Numbered from the stretch's first letter, positions 17,685 through 26,846 are shown. The stretch is DNA of 64,000 bases from Streptomyces sp. NRRL F-6492 (GCF_001280125.1 NZ_LGEG01000160.1:17947-81946); one strand, 5' to 3'. Program-made: numbers and translations. Notes: generated from the letters alone by a model not told the origin.

Positions 17685-18377
17685 ATGCTCCGCAAGGTCG
17701 CCATCATGCTCGCCGGTCTCTTCTCCGCCGGCGCACCCAGTGCCGGAGTCGCCTCGGCCGACGATCTCTCCGCCGGAGTCGGCGTAGGCCAGGTACCCGA
17801 CTGCAATTTCTCCGAGGGAAGTGCGATCGTCGATGTCGGCTGCACAGACATCGGTGTCGACGTCAACCCGGACCTCATCGGCCTCCACTGCCCCCGGGAC
17901 CAGCACCCATGTTCCGCGGGCTTCGGACCTGGGCGACATGCGCGCCCTTCAACACGAAACATGCCCGGCGCCCCGATCCCGGCGGGCGCGGCCCGGATTC
18001 CGGGCGGCTCGTCGCCGACCTCGCCCGCCGTCTGCCCACGCCATGGAAGCCGACACGTTCCGAACAGTCAGCGGATGCCCCGGCACGCGGCACCGAACCC
18101 GTACCGTCAAGGCCGGCGCCCGGTACATGGTCCGGGCGTGCCGGGCATCGTGGACGGCTCCGTCTGCGCTTCGGCGCCGAGTGGCAGGCCCGGGAGCCGA
18201 CGGTCGGCGAGCGTGGCGAGGTCGGCGACGTCCCGCACGAGCCGCTTCCTCGCGTGGACGGTGGAGTGCTCGAGGCCGGGGTGCGGCCAGGGTCATGTTC
18301 CGTCCAGGGAAGCACGGCTGACGGGCCCGTACACACCGTCGGGATCCCCCGAGAGGCCGCGGTCCTTCTGGAGCTGA
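17685..18377 (+). CDS. Small secreted protein of unknown function, probably with a degraded 3' end
   Basis: From an ATG preceded by AAGGAG, the frame encodes a clear signal peptide (MLRKVAIMLAGLFSAG to VASA) and then ADDLSAGVGVGQVPDCNFSE and VDVGCTDIGVDVNPDL, with paired cysteines. Codon bias is convincing only to about 17910. Beyond that the frame is Arg/Pro/Ser-rich and runs antisense into the next gene, so the true stop was probably lost. I do not recognise a family; short Cys-containing secreted proteins of this kind are common on the Streptomyces surface. Confidence 0.35.
   Translation: MLRKVAIMLAGLFSAGAPSAGVASADDLSAGVGVGQVPDCNFSEGSAIVDVGCTDIGVDVNPDLIGLHCPRDQHPCSAGFGPGRHARPSTRNMPGAPIPAGAARIPGGSSPTSPAVCPRHGSRHVPNSQRMPRHAAPNPYRQGRRPVHGPGVPGIVDGSVCASAPSGRPGSRRSASVARSATSRTSRFLAWTVECSRPGCGQGHVPSREARLTGPYTPSGSPERPRSFWS
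18164..18283 (-). pseudogene. Unidentified coding remnant downstream of the peptidoglycan-binding gene
   Basis: Forty minus-strand codons with strong G/C third positions read HPGLEHSTVHARKRLVRDVA and continue DLATLADRRLPGLPLGAEAQ. They lie three codons after, and in frame with, the TGA of the 18293-19153 gene. Either the stop is a recent nonsense change or this is a separate fragment. I cannot name the family. Confidence 0.3.
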
Positions 18378-19153
18378 GTGACGCCGCGGCGGGTGGCCTC
18401 GTCGTAGGTGCCGTTGACGGTGACGTAGGTGAAGCCTTGGCCGAACAGCAGTTGCTGCAGTCTCGTCACGTTGGGACCGGTGTCACCCGTGCTGAGGGTT
18501 CGGGGTTCGGCCGGGGAGCCCGGTTCCGCGGTCTCCTGTGCACTGCTCGGTGCCGGACTGTGTTCTGCGGCGTCACCGTCATGAGGTGCGAGGATGCCGC
18601 TCAATGTCGGACTGGCTTCCGCGGGGGAGCCCGTGGTGGGCGTGTCACCCTCGAAGGTACGAGTGGCGCTCGGCGCGGCAGCGGTGGTCGATGTCTGGGC
18701 CGGCCGGTCGACCGCCGGGGTGACGGCGCCTGCGGCGGGCAGGGGTGAGGCCGGTACGGAGACGGATATTCCGGGAAGGCGGGCGGCCTGCGGATCTTCG
18801 TGACCGGCTTCGGAGTGGCGCGGGCCTGTGCCTTCGTCGACAGGCAGAACGTACAGTGCGCCGCCGAGGACGGCGGCAAGGAGAACACCGGCCGTTCCCA
18901 CGAATCGCCCGGGTCTGGGCCGGCGCTTGCGTCGACCGGGCCTGTGGTGGTGGCCGTCGTGCGGCTGTGCGGGGGCCGGCAGGGGGCCGAGACCGTCGAG
19001 CAGGGTCATGTCGGCCGGCTGGTCGGCGTCGGCTGCGGGTTCTGCAACGCTGAGAAGGTAGGGGCGTACCAGTTCGACATCGGCCGGGTCCGCCCCGGCG
19101 AGGGCCGGCACAGGGCAGATGTCGGCGGGAACCTCACCGGGGCGGTGCGTCAT
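18293..19153 (-). CDS. Membrane-anchored peptidoglycan-binding protein
   Basis: A 286-aa protein. A cytoplasmic N-terminal region (LVRPYLLSVAEPAADADQPA) resembles an anti-sigma/regulatory tail. A basic stretch and one membrane helix (FVGTAGVLLAAVLGGALYVL) follow. A long Pro/Ser/Thr-rich linker then leads to a C-terminal PG_binding_1 domain at about residues 220-285 (GPNVTRLQQLLFGQGFTYVT; YDEATRRGVTQLQKDRGL). The arrangement suggests a sensor or anchor that contacts the wall outside while presenting a short domain inside. The downstream neighbour on the same strand is only a remnant; an LAETG surface protein lies 28 bp upstream. Confidence 0.8.
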   Translation of the reverse strand: MTHRPGEVPADICPVPALAGADPADVELVRPYLLSVAEPAADADQPADMTLLDGLGPLPAPAQPHDGHHHRPGRRKRRPRPGRFVGTAGVLLAAVLGGALYVLPVDEGTGPRHSEAGHEDPQAARLPGISVSVPASPLPAAGAVTPAVDRPAQTSTTAAAPSATRTFEGDTPTTGSPAEASPTLSGILAPHDGDAAEHSPAPSSAQETAEPGSPAEPRTLSTGDTGPNVTRLQQLLFGQGFTYVTVNGTYDEATRRGVTQLQKDRGLSGDPDGVYGPVSRASLDGT

Positions 19154-19181
19154 GCTGCGTTCCTCAGGGGGTGGTCGGTGG

Positions 19182-20168
19182 TCAGGCGCGGTTGCCCGCG
19201 TTCCGGCGGCGCATGAAGACCAGTCCGCCGCCCAGAATCAGCAGGGCCGCCGCGGCGCCCGCGATCGCGGTGACGTTGCCGCCGCCGGTCTCGGCCAGGT
19301 CGCCGCCTGTCGCCGGGACGGCGGTTGTCGGGGACGAGGACGGGGCATCGGAGGCGGCCGGGCTGGTGCTGTCGGACGGGGGGTTCGTCGGGAAGGTCTC
19401 GGTCGCGGACGGGGTGTTGCTCGGTGCGAGGGGCTCGTCCGACGGCGGGACCGAGGTCGCCGGGCTGGTGGCGGGGGTCGTGGGGGACGTCATGCCGGGG
19501 GTCGGCTCCTCAGCGGCCGGGGTCGTCTGGGACGCACTCGGCGTGGGGGTGCTCTCGGCGGTGCAGTCGCGGCTGCCGCCGTTCCACCAGCTGATGTTCT
19601 TCTCCTTGATGACCGGCTTGTTCGGGCCCTCCGGCAGGTCGCCGTGCTCGAAGCCGTCGTTGGCGCCGTGCCGCCCGTCGTACTTCACGCTGCCGCGGTA
19701 CAGGTCCACCTGCGCGAAGCAGCCGGCGTCCGGGACGGAGATGTCGAGGGAGTCGGTCGCGCCGTTCTTGACCGTCGCGGTGTCGAAGTCGTGGAAGACC
19801 TGGAGACCGGAGGTGTTCCACGTCGGGCCGTGGGTGCGGTACGAGGCGAGGGAGACGGTGCAGCCGGGGCTGCCGGCGGCGGGCCGGACCTGGACGTGCA
19901 CCTTGCCGTCGGCGGCCGGCTTGAGGTTCAGGTCGTCGACCTTGACGGCCGCCGCCCAGACATCGCCGTTCAGGGAGAACTCGCAGTCCCCGCTCGTGTC
20001 CTGCGACGGCACCGAGTCAGCCGCCTTGTACGACCCGGCGTTCCGCTTCTCCCAGCCGTCACCGCCCGGCGCGCCGTGCGCCCAGGTGCCGGAACCGCCG
20101 GCGAGGACCAGACAGACGGCGGCCGAGCCGCCGACGACGGCGCGACGCGCCGCAACTGCTGCAGACAT
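19182..20168 (-). CDS. LAETG-anchored cell-surface protein
   Basis: A 328-aa exported protein. It has a signal peptide (AVVGGSAAVCLVLAGGSGTW), a beta-rich domain of about 170 residues with four cysteines, a Ser/Thr/Pro-rich stalk, then the sorting signal LAETG, a hydrophobic helix (VTAIAGAAAALLILGGGLVF) and a basic MRRRNAGNRA tail. LAXTG is the motif used by class E sortases of Streptomyces, so the protein is probably covalently attached to peptidoglycan. No ligand can be inferred. Upstream, AGGTCGGA occurs twice within 25 bp and could be an operator. Confidence 0.85.
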   Translation of the reverse strand: MSAAVAARRAVVGGSAAVCLVLAGGSGTWAHGAPGGDGWEKRNAGSYKAADSVPSQDTSGDCEFSLNGDVWAAAVKVDDLNLKPAADGKVHVQVRPAAGSPGCTVSLASYRTHGPTWNTSGLQVFHDFDTATVKNGATDSLDISVPDAGCFAQVDLYRGSVKYDGRHGANDGFEHGDLPEGPNKPVIKEKNISWWNGGSRDCTAESTPTPSASQTTPAAEEPTPGMTSPTTPATSPATSVPPSDEPLAPSNTPSATETFPTNPPSDSTSPAASDAPSSSPTTAVPATGGDLAETGGGNVTAIAGAAAALLILGGGLVFMRRRNAGNRA

Positions 20169-21063
20169 ACGAGGTTTCCGCTCTTGACACAGGGCAGGCC
20201 GAGTCCGACCTCTGAAAGAGGATCCGACCTGCAGGTTCGAAAAGAATGGCCGAAATGATCACTGAAGGCCGAACCGATAGTCCGACATTTAACGGATCGT
20301 GTCAACGCAAGCCTTCCGATAAAGGAAACGCAGAGAGCTGACGGGCAAGACTGAAGTCGGCGCCTGAAGCGCTCGCGACGAGCGGACAGGGGATCGTGAC
20401 CGCTGAAACCATCGGTAACCGATCTGACCGTCACACTCTTGATGGCATGTTCGGCACTTCGCTGCTCGCCATCGCAAGATCACCGAACCTTGGCAAAGCC
20501 TCATGACGGCCCATCAGGCCCTTCTGGTTTCCGTCCACATGTGCCCGCAGCATCCCCTGCGCCCGGCTTGCTGCCCAGATCGCTGCAGCCTTCCACCTCA
20601 TCCGCAGGGCAATAGGGATCCTTCTTGTGCCCGCGTCGAGCCTGGCCGGGTCCGCATGAACCGCGAGACGGCCAAAGTTCGCACTTCTCAACAAACCACT
20701 CCTATCTCTCAATAAAACACTCCTAGCGGCCGACCAGAACGAAGCCGTTACCCCTTATCAGTAAACGAACACAAGCCCAACAGAATAAACATCCAAATTC
20801 TGGTCGGTCTGTTCAGTTGAATATCGCAGGTCGCGCCGCACCGTAGCGCCGGACGTCCTGCCCTTCCCGAGCCACCTGGTAACCGCCCCCAATACCGCGG
20901 TGTGGCTCGGCCTGATCGGTCTCCTGGCCGGCACCGCAGAGCCATCTTCGGCCCGTCGACGCCGACGACGAACGCTAAGGGCTGTCCCGCAAGTGCGGCC
21001 GTGCCGTGACCTGAGCCCGGATCGATAGGGTCAAGGCCACAGCCGATGGAAGAGGAATGTTCC
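20169..21063. other. Long, relatively A+T-rich intergenic region
   Basis: About 900 bp without a supported gene. Base composition is lower in G+C than the flanks, especially 20690-20820. A stretch near 20876-20930 reads HLVTAPNTAVWLGLIGLLAG in one frame, like a lost membrane helix. AAGGGCTGTCCCGCAA at 20977-20992 resembles the terminal sequence of an IS5-group element, consistent with the transposase fragment at 21705. Confidence 0.4.
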
Positions 21064-21624
21064 ATGACCACGTACGGCCAGCTGACCGAGTGGGCCGGTC
21101 TGGGGCATGTCACGCGAGCCGGACGGGACGTTGTGGCCGGCTGGCAGATCCCGGGCTTCATGAAGGCACAGCTCGTCGAGGTGGGCATCCCGGTGGCTCC
21201 GCGCCTCATCGAACGTGTCGTGATGCAGAGCGAGGCCGAGCCGGTCCTGCTCACGTCCCGGGGCCCGCTCTACCGTCTCACCGAGCAGGCGGACCCCGAT
21301 GATCAGGACGAGCGGTTCTCGTTCGGCGTTGAGCCGGAGGCCGGGACGGTCTACTTCGTCATGCCGGACGGGGAGGCGTGGTTCGCCAACTCGGGTGTCG
21401 GCGTGTGGCTCGATGTCCTTCACCACTACGGCACCTGCGTCACAGCCTCAGAGCTTCTCGGCGAGCCGGACGGCCCCGAGGAGTACCTCTCTGAAGAGGA
21501 GGAAGAGCGGGCTTTCGCCGAGCTGAACCGGCTGGCCGAGGAACTGAAAGAGATCGACCCGGCAGCCTTCAACGGCTACGAGGGGCTTCTCTGGCCAGGG
21601 CTCCTGGACCGCTGGCTCTACTGA
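21064..21624 (+). CDS. SUKH-type immunity protein (orphan)
   Basis: A 186-aa acidic cytoplasmic protein resembling the SUKH-4 group: MTTYGQLTEWAGLGHVTRAG, the central FSFGVEPEAGTVYFVMPDGE and FANSGVGVWLDVLHHYGTCV. SUKH proteins neutralise contact-dependent or secreted polymorphic toxins, usually nucleases. No toxin gene is adjacent, and IS fragments flank it on both sides, so it looks like an orphan immunity gene brought or stranded by transposition. The ATG at 21064 is preferred over 21046 because GGAAGAGGA lies at the right spacing. Confidence 0.72.
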   Translation: MTTYGQLTEWAGLGHVTRAGRDVVAGWQIPGFMKAQLVEVGIPVAPRLIERVVMQSEAEPVLLTSRGPLYRLTEQADPDDQDERFSFGVEPEAGTVYFVMPDGEAWFANSGVGVWLDVLHHYGTCVTASELLGEPDGPEEYLSEEEEERAFAELNRLAEELKEIDPAAFNGYEGLLWPGLLDRWLY

Positions 21625-21704
21625 CCTCGGCCGGCGGATCCAAGGATCGTAGGCTTGGTTCCGCGCAGGAGGCCGGGGCCACCCACGACTGAGATGATCT
21701 TCAT

Positions 21705-21815
21705 GTGGGGGCTGTGATCACGGCGTCGGAGCCGTCATGGATAACGCCGCACTCCGGGCTGAGTCCGAAGCAGTTCGGGAAACTGATCACCATGCTGCGA
21801 CGCGGAGGACCGCCC
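21705..21815 (+). mobile_element. IS5-family transposase fragment (N terminus only)
   Basis: The frame beginning GTG at 21705 reads VITASEPSWITPHSGLSPKQ and then FGKLITMLRRGG, the conserved start of an IS5-family transposase common in Streptomyces. Similarity stops after about 37 codons; the catalytic part is absent. The leader sequence before it (GATGATCTTCATGTGG) also looks like that element's. Confidence 0.75.
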
Positions 21816-21925
21816 CTTGTCTACAGGGGAGAGAATCCGAAGAATCCGCGATTTGGCCCGGCCGGAGATCGCTGGCGGAGGCCGCAGGCTGATCGGGACG
21901 CCCGGCACCTCGGCGGGAAGAAGGA

Positions 21926-21957
21926 GATCGGTGCCCCGCCGCGGCGGGGCACCGATC
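21926..21957. terminator. Perfect 32-bp palindrome
   Basis: GATCGGTGCCCCGCCG is followed directly by its exact reverse complement. On the minus strand it sits just after the RPDELTKLLWAAAENPRS-TGA gene tail, so it was probably that gene's terminator. It is unusual in having no loop bases beyond the stem itself. Confidence 0.65.
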
Positions 21958-22447
21958 GGTCAGGAGCGGGGGTTCTCGGCGGCGGCCCAGAGCAGCTTGG
22001 TGAGCTCGTCCGGCCGAGAGGAGCGCCGTGTCGCTGATTTCGGCTGGGACGACCACGTCACCCCTCGACGGGCTCAAACGACAAGCTGAGGCCAGGCGTG
22101 GTGTTCCTGTCCAGCCTCGTTGTCATCGGGTCGGCCGAAGTCGGGCTCTTCCTGCGCGAAGTCGGCCGGAGCCGGAGCCGGAGTCGGAGTCGGGGCCGGG
22201 GCCGGGGCCGGACGGGGCGGAGGCGCACCGCCCTGGCCTGTGAGGAAGAGGGCCGAACCGGCGAGCCGCTGCCTCGTGCCGCCGTCTTCGGCATGCCCAT
22301 CGCGACGCGCCCCGAGATCGATCGGAAGCAGCCGCGTACGGTCGGGGGGGCCGGTACCCATCGCCAAGGCGCTGCCCGTCGGACGGCCGCGGCATGGACG
22401 CGCCCCGCGTGCCTCCGACCTCCTCGTGTCCGCCTTCGGCCGTGTCG

Positions 22448-23494
22448 TCAGGCGGTGCGCGGCCTCCTGAGGGGGGCTCCTGCCGCATGGAGGCTGGCGA
22501 GGGCCTGCTGGTAGGACTTGATCAGGCTGGTCTCCAGGTAGCCGACCCCGAGCTCCTGGCAGTGCTCGCGGACGATGCTCTGGGCCTTGCGCAGGTGCGG
22601 GCTGGGCATGCTCGGGAAGAGGTGGTGCTCGATCTGGTAGTTGAGACCGCCCAGGACGACATCGGTGAAGTAGCCTCCGCGCACGTTGCGGGAGGTCAGG
22701 ACCTGGCGCCTCAGGAAGTCGGGCCGATCGGCGCCGCTCAGGACCGGCATGCCCTTGTGGTTCGGGGCGAAGATCGATCCGAGGTAGACGCCGAAGAGAC
22801 ACTGGTGCACGAGCAGGAACGCAACCGCCTTGGCGGGCGGGAGCACCAGGAACAGTGCGCCGAGGTAGACGGCGAGGTGTGCGGTGAGCAGGGCTCCTTC
22901 CCACACGCGGTGCTTGAGCGAGCGGTCGAGCAGCGACCTCACTCCGGACACGTGCAGGTTGAATCCCTCCAGTGTGAGCAGGGGGAAGAACAGGAACGCC
23001 TGCGAGCGGCCGAGCAGCCGGGGCAGTCCTTTGGCCGCGCGCGCCTGCTCCTGCGTCCATACGAGGATGTCCGGGTCGAGGTCGGGGTCGAGGTCCTCGT
23101 GGTTGGGGTTGGCGTGGTGACGGGTGTGTTTGTCCTGCCACCAGCCATAGCCCATGCCGATGCCGAGGTTCCCGGCGATGCGCCCGGACACCTCGCTGGC
23201 CCTGCGCAGCCGGAAGACCTGCCGGTGGGCGAGGTCGTGCGCGAGCAGCGCCACCTGCCCGAACACGAAGGCGAGGAAAACGGCTGTCAGGAGCGTCCAC
23301 CAGCTGTCGCCGATCAGGACGAAGGCCGCCCACCCGGCGGCGTACAGGGTGGTCACGGCCGCGATGCGCAGTGCGTAGTACCCGGGGCGCCTGGTCATGA
23401 GCCCGGCTTCCTGGATCTTTCGGGAGAGGCGGGCGAAATCGCTCCCCGTGTCCTTTCGTGCGGGAGGAGGGCGAACCGTCTGTGAAGGGATCAT
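22448..23494 (-). CDS. Membrane fatty acid desaturase
   Basis: A 348-aa integral-membrane di-iron desaturase. Three His boxes are present: HDLAH (86-90), HTRHH (123-127) and QIEHH (287-291). The Q-type third box is typical of front-end/acyl-lipid desaturases. Four to six hydrophobic helices surround them. It probably introduces a double bond into membrane acyl chains using ferredoxin- or reductase-supplied electrons. The frame stays open far upstream, but the ATG at 23494 starts a sequence of normal family length. No redox partner is adjacent. Cold or stress adaptation is a plausible role. Confidence 0.9.
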   Translation of the reverse strand: MIPSQTVRPPPARKDTGSDFARLSRKIQEAGLMTRRPGYYALRIAAVTTLYAAGWAAFVLIGDSWWTLLTAVFLAFVFGQVALLAHDLAHRQVFRLRRASEVSGRIAGNLGIGMGYGWWQDKHTRHHANPNHEDLDPDLDPDILVWTQEQARAAKGLPRLLGRSQAFLFFPLLTLEGFNLHVSGVRSLLDRSLKHRVWEGALLTAHLAVYLGALFLVLPPAKAVAFLLVHQCLFGVYLGSIFAPNHKGMPVLSGADRPDFLRRQVLTSRNVRGGYFTDVVLGGLNYQIEHHLFPSMPSPHLRKAQSIVREHCQELGVGYLETSLIKSYQQALASLHAAGAPLRRPRTA

Positions 23495-24432
23495 GGCCGA
23501 GGGTCGCTTTCCGTAGTCGCAGGCGAGGAGCGGACCGGGACGCGTGGGATGCCGTACCCGAGGTCTCACCCGGTGCGGGTGGTGTTCCCTCCTTGCGCCT
23601 ACCCGCGACGCCGCACTTGACATACGCCTGGGCCCGCCTCTTTCCGTTCCGGCCTCCCGTCGGCCGGAGCCCGACCGGCCGGTACGGCCGTGCCGGCGGG
23701 GCGAGTCCCAGGAAGCACGCCGGGACCGTCGTCCTGGGCGGCGACCGCGAGGGGGCGGAGGACCAAGAGCAGCGGGAGATGGGCACGGAACCCCGCGCGG
23801 CCACGGTCGAGGTCTCGCACGGGCGTGCGACACCGCCGCGCGCGTAGGGAACTCATTCCACTGTGAGAGGAAAGGCGCGGGGCTGGGGCCTCGGCGGCCA
23901 GGTACGTCGAGGAACCGGATGGCCTGCCGCACACCGCCGGCCGGAACGGGGGTGGCGGTCCGCGGCCGGGAGTTCGGTTCCTCGGTCGATCGGTTGCCTC
24001 TTCGGTGCCGCTTCGGCCGCACGCTCAGAGGGGTACGGGGGTAAGGCGTTCGGTGACGTGCGCCGCCGGTGGCCGCGTCCGGGATCGTGGAAGTGGACGA
24101 TGGCCGGTGCTCTCCGGCGGGAAGGACGTCCTGTCGCGGTGTCCCGGTGTCTGGACGAGCTCCTGGACGTTCTCCTCGCGCGGGGCGACCGGCTCGCCGA
24201 TGGTGAGCCGGTCTTCGCGCTCGTCGCAGTCGGTCTCGTCCTGGTGGATCCGGGTACGCAGCGCCTCGGGGTGCGCGTCGAGCTGCCCGGCCAGGTGCGT
24301 GCAGAACGGTTCGAGGCCGCCTCGCGGCACACCCGCACCGTACGCTCACGCAACCGCGGCGAGTACCTCCTGGGAAGAGTCGTAGTCACCGGCCGGCTCT
24401 TTGTGGACTCGCGCGGAGCCGGGCGCGAGGGC
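23495..24432. other. Intergenic region with IS3 remnant
   Basis: The first 600 bp hold no recognisable gene; the upstream part presumably carries the desaturase promoter. The remainder holds the IS3-type OrfA fragment listed separately. Confidence 0.45.
24109..24389 (-). mobile_element. Degraded IS3-family transposase OrfA
   Basis: From an ATG at 24389 the minus strand reads PRRYSPRLRERTVRVCREAA, like the RRYSPELRERAVRMV start of IS3 OrfA proteins. It then shifts frame to THLAGQLDAHPEALRTRIHQ and DETDCDERED, matching the HTH section that normally follows, and VAPREENVQELVQ, where the leucine-zipper begins. At least one frameshift separates the halves, and OrfB is missing. It is an inactive relic. 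Confidence 0.65.
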
Positions 24433-25002
24433 TCATGACATGAAGGGGCTCACGGAGCGGGCCCTTTCCCACATGCCGGAGGCCTGCTCGGTGGGTCGCT
24501 GCTGCTCGCCGTGCAGGGCGTTGAGCACCACCAGACATCCGGTGAGCGCGGGTACCGCCCACTGTGCCCAGGCCAGCTGCCGCCTGGCCTTGTCGAGGTC
24601 GACGGGGTGCCTGCCCGCCTTCTCGGCGTCCTCCGGGTCGGAGGAGGAGGCCAGCTCGATCTTCTTGCCCAGGACACGGGTGTAGGCGGTGGCGGCCAGG
24701 GCCGCGGCGGTGACGGCCGTCTTGGCCGCGGTGGAGGCGGCGACGCCCTGCTGGGTGGCGACGCGGTGGGCGTTCACGGCGAGCAGTCCGCCGCCGCCGA
24801 ACAGGTGCGCGCCGATGGCGGCGGCGTTGACCGGCGTCCACTTCGCCCAGCCGGCGGAGGCGATCCGGTCCGTGGCCCTCTGCGTGCCGCCTTCGCTCTC
24901 GGCCGCGCCGTTGAGGCCGACCGCGCCCATCAGTGAGCCGCCGAACCAGGCGGCCAGCCCCACGTCGTGCAGGCTGCGGATGAGGGTGTTGCGTTCGGAC
25001 AT
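24433..25002 (-). CDS. Conserved actinobacterial membrane protein of unknown function
   Basis: A 189-aa protein starting MSERNTLIRSLHDVGLAAWF, with hydrophobic segments around residues 55-80, 90-110 and 145-165 and a charged loop (KKIELASSSDPEDAEKAGRH). Proteins of this type occur widely in Streptomyces, often near stress-response genes; no biochemical role is known to me. A strong AAGGAG-type site lies just before the ATG at 25002. A SPW-repeat gene lies on the same strand about 880 bp upstream, so both may be stress-associated. Confidence 0.75.
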   Translation of the reverse strand: MSERNTLIRSLHDVGLAAWFGGSLMGAVGLNGAAESEGGTQRATDRIASAGWAKWTPVNAAAIGAHLFGGGGLLAVNAHRVATQQGVAASTAAKTAVTAAALAATAYTRVLGKKIELASSSDPEDAEKAGRHPVDLDKARRQLAWAQWAVPALTGCLVVLNALHGEQQRPTEQASGMWERARSVSPFMS

Positions 25003-25884
25003 GACGGTGCTCCTTCAGAAGGGGGGACGGAAATGGCCGGCAAACACACCGAGTACCGCCCACCCTCGCCGCACCTCGCCCGTACCGCCATCCCGACTGA
25101 CCCGAGTGGGCATCCCGAAGGTCCAAACGCCCCGGAGCGGTGACCGAACGGGACCGGTCGCCGATTCCCGCGGCCCACCGGATGACCTCTGCCGCCAGGG
25201 CGGAGCTGGAGGATGCTGGAAGCAGCGGCACTCCGCACGGAGCGGCACCGACCGGCGGACGTGTCGGAACGCCCGGGGACGGCGGATGCCGACAGGGCCG
25301 CCGGTTTCGGGCCGTGCGTTCACGTGCGCCACCGGGCGGGCTTGGACGCGTGGCCGGTCCCGGCCGGTACGAGGTTTGGTCCTGGAGGACGGCACGCGGC
25401 GGTGCATCCCGGGCACCCCCCTTCGTCCGGCGCTTCGGCCACTTCTTCGCGACCGGAATCGATCTGCTTCTCGCTGGGGACCCGGACCGCGTTGGCCGTG
25501 TCGTTGCGGACCCGGTGCACGGCGTGCAAACGCGGGGCGGGTCTCGGGCTCCTCCCGGGCGTGCGGCGCCGCCGGAAGGACCGGCCGGAAGTGACGGACT
25601 CCACGCCGGGCGGACGGCACCAGGTGTGACCCCGCGAGGATGAACACGAAGAACCGGACGGCGTGGAGCCGCCCGGTCCGGGCCGTCTGCTCGAAGAGGC
25701 TTCGCGCAGTTCGTTCGTCTCGGGTCCGTAAGGCCGACTCGCGCCCTGGCGGTGGTCGGCGCACCTCGTCCGGTCGGAGCCGGGAACCGGATCCGGCACC
25801 CGGGCGGAACACCCGGAGGCAGTCCGGCGAAGTGGACGCCGGTGACGGGGACACGACCGCCGGAACTGCCCAAAGGTACCGGTG
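25003..25884. other. Gene-free stretch
   Basis: About 880 bp of high-G+C sequence. Open frames exist on both strands but are Arg/Pro/Gly-rich with no third-position bias or family resemblance. I see no gene, repeat or RNA here. Confidence 0.45.
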
Positions 25885-26358
25885 TCAGCGCTCGTCGGCC
25901 GCAGCGCGGCGGTTCCGTGCGCCGCGGCTGTCGCCGGCACGGCTACGGGCCGCGTCCGCGGCGACGAAGGCGAGGAGGGCGGCGAGGGCGCCGGCGATGA
26001 GGTTGCTGGTGATGGAGCGGGTGCGGGCGACGTCGCCGGCGACGACCCAGGGGGCGAAGCAGGTCCAGACGCCGATGACGGCGGCGGCCCAGGCCATGGA
26101 GTGGGTGCGTTCGTAGGAGTTGCCGAGGCCGCCGAGGAGCAGCATGTAGGCGATGCCGGCGATGAGGTTGGTGACGGCGAGGGTGGTGAAGCCGTTGAAA
26201 CCGACTATCCAGGGGGACGCCGCGATGTACAGGCCGGTGACGACGGCGAGGGCCTCGACCATCTGGGCCCTTGGGGTGGCGGCGGCGCGGTCGTGCCGGG
26301 CACGCAGCTCCACCAGGTCGGGATGCTCTTCGATCGGTGCGTGATGACTGGTCGCCAT
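25885..26358 (-). CDS. SPW-repeat integral membrane protein
   Basis: A 157-aa protein with four hydrophobic segments. It carries the SPW signature twice: ASPWIVGFNGFTTLAVTN and the degenerate FAPWVVAGDVARTRSITSN. Each follows a helix of similar spacing, so the protein is an internal duplication. Function of the family is unknown. GGAGG precedes the ATG. The upstream region is A+T-rich, and a GGGTAA hexamer on the minus strand (26394-26399) resembles the -10 of SigB-type stress promoters, though no good -35 was found. Confidence 0.85.
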   Translation of the reverse strand: MATSHHAPIEEHPDLVELRARHDRAAATPRAQMVEALAVVTGLYIAASPWIVGFNGFTTLAVTNLIAGIAYMLLLGGLGNSYERTHSMAWAAAVIGVWTCFAPWVVAGDVARTRSITSNLIAGALAALLAFVAADAARSRAGDSRGARNRRAAADER

Positions 26359-26690
26359 GATGACCTCCAGAGAGAGGAACGGTCGACCAGTCCTTACCCA
26401 TAAAGACCGTATAAATAGCTATATCGCACGAGAAGTCTGAGTTGCTCCGTCGCGGAGTCGCCCGGATCCGACGCGGCCCGAGGAGCGGACTCCCTCCGTG
26501 CACCCCTGGTCGAGTGCTTTGTCGCGGTTCCGCGTCCCTGTGGTCGCTTCACTCCTGAGTACTCACCGAGCTCTTCCAGGGGTCTTCATGGCCTTCTCGG
26601 CGGAGCGGTCGCCTCTTGTGCCCGTGGGGGGAAGGGCACCGGGAAAGATCGTCGCGGCGTTCCCGGAACAAGGCCCGCGCCGAGCGCGAC

Positions 26691-26846
26691 CCGCAGGTGT
26701 CCGAGCGTGCGCAGGACCTCACCGTCCCGGCCGTCGGCGAACCGGTCACCAACGCCTGCGCGTACGCCCCCGGCCCGGTCCTGATGGAGCCGCGCATCGG
26801 CACAGGCGGGGCGGACGTCGTCGTGTGGGACAGCGACCCGGCCGCC
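26691..26846 (+). pseudogene. Fragment of an RsbW-like ATP-binding protein
   Basis: In one frame the sequence reads LTVPAVGEPVTNACAYAPGP and VLMEPRIGTGGADVVVWDSD. This corresponds to the N-box (normally E-LVTNA) and following strand of histidine-kinase-like ATPases of the RsbW/SpoIIAB group. Start, ATP lid and C terminus are missing, and the N-box Leu has become Pro. Confidence 0.65.

Larger units (their letters stand above)
21625..22447. other. Remnant-filled region between the SUKH gene and the desaturase
   Basis: Contains the transposase start, a 32-bp perfect palindrome, and a minus-strand tail of a lost gene around 21960-22060 (PAEISDTALL in one frame, RPDELTKLLWAAAENPRS in the next, ending TGA). 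The stretch 22160-22220 is a low-complexity GGAGCC/GGGGCC repeat. No intact gene is supported. Confidence 0.45.

Noticed and set aside
20431..20712. 93-codon minus-strand ORF in the A+T-richer intergenic region
   Set aside because: No family resemblance, no ribosome-binding site and poor codon bias.
22160..22220. GGAGCC/GGGGCC low-complexity run, considered as a structured RNA or gene
   Set aside because: Simple sequence drift without a stable reading frame or defined stem.
25015..25854. Minus-strand ORF of 279 codons between two small membrane genes
   Set aside because: No third-position bias, no domain, and composition typical of non-coding high-G+C DNA.
26394..26399. GGGTAA on the minus strand as a SigB-type -10
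   Set aside because: No acceptable GNNT-type -35 at 14-16 bp; noted only as a resemblance in the SPW gene entry.
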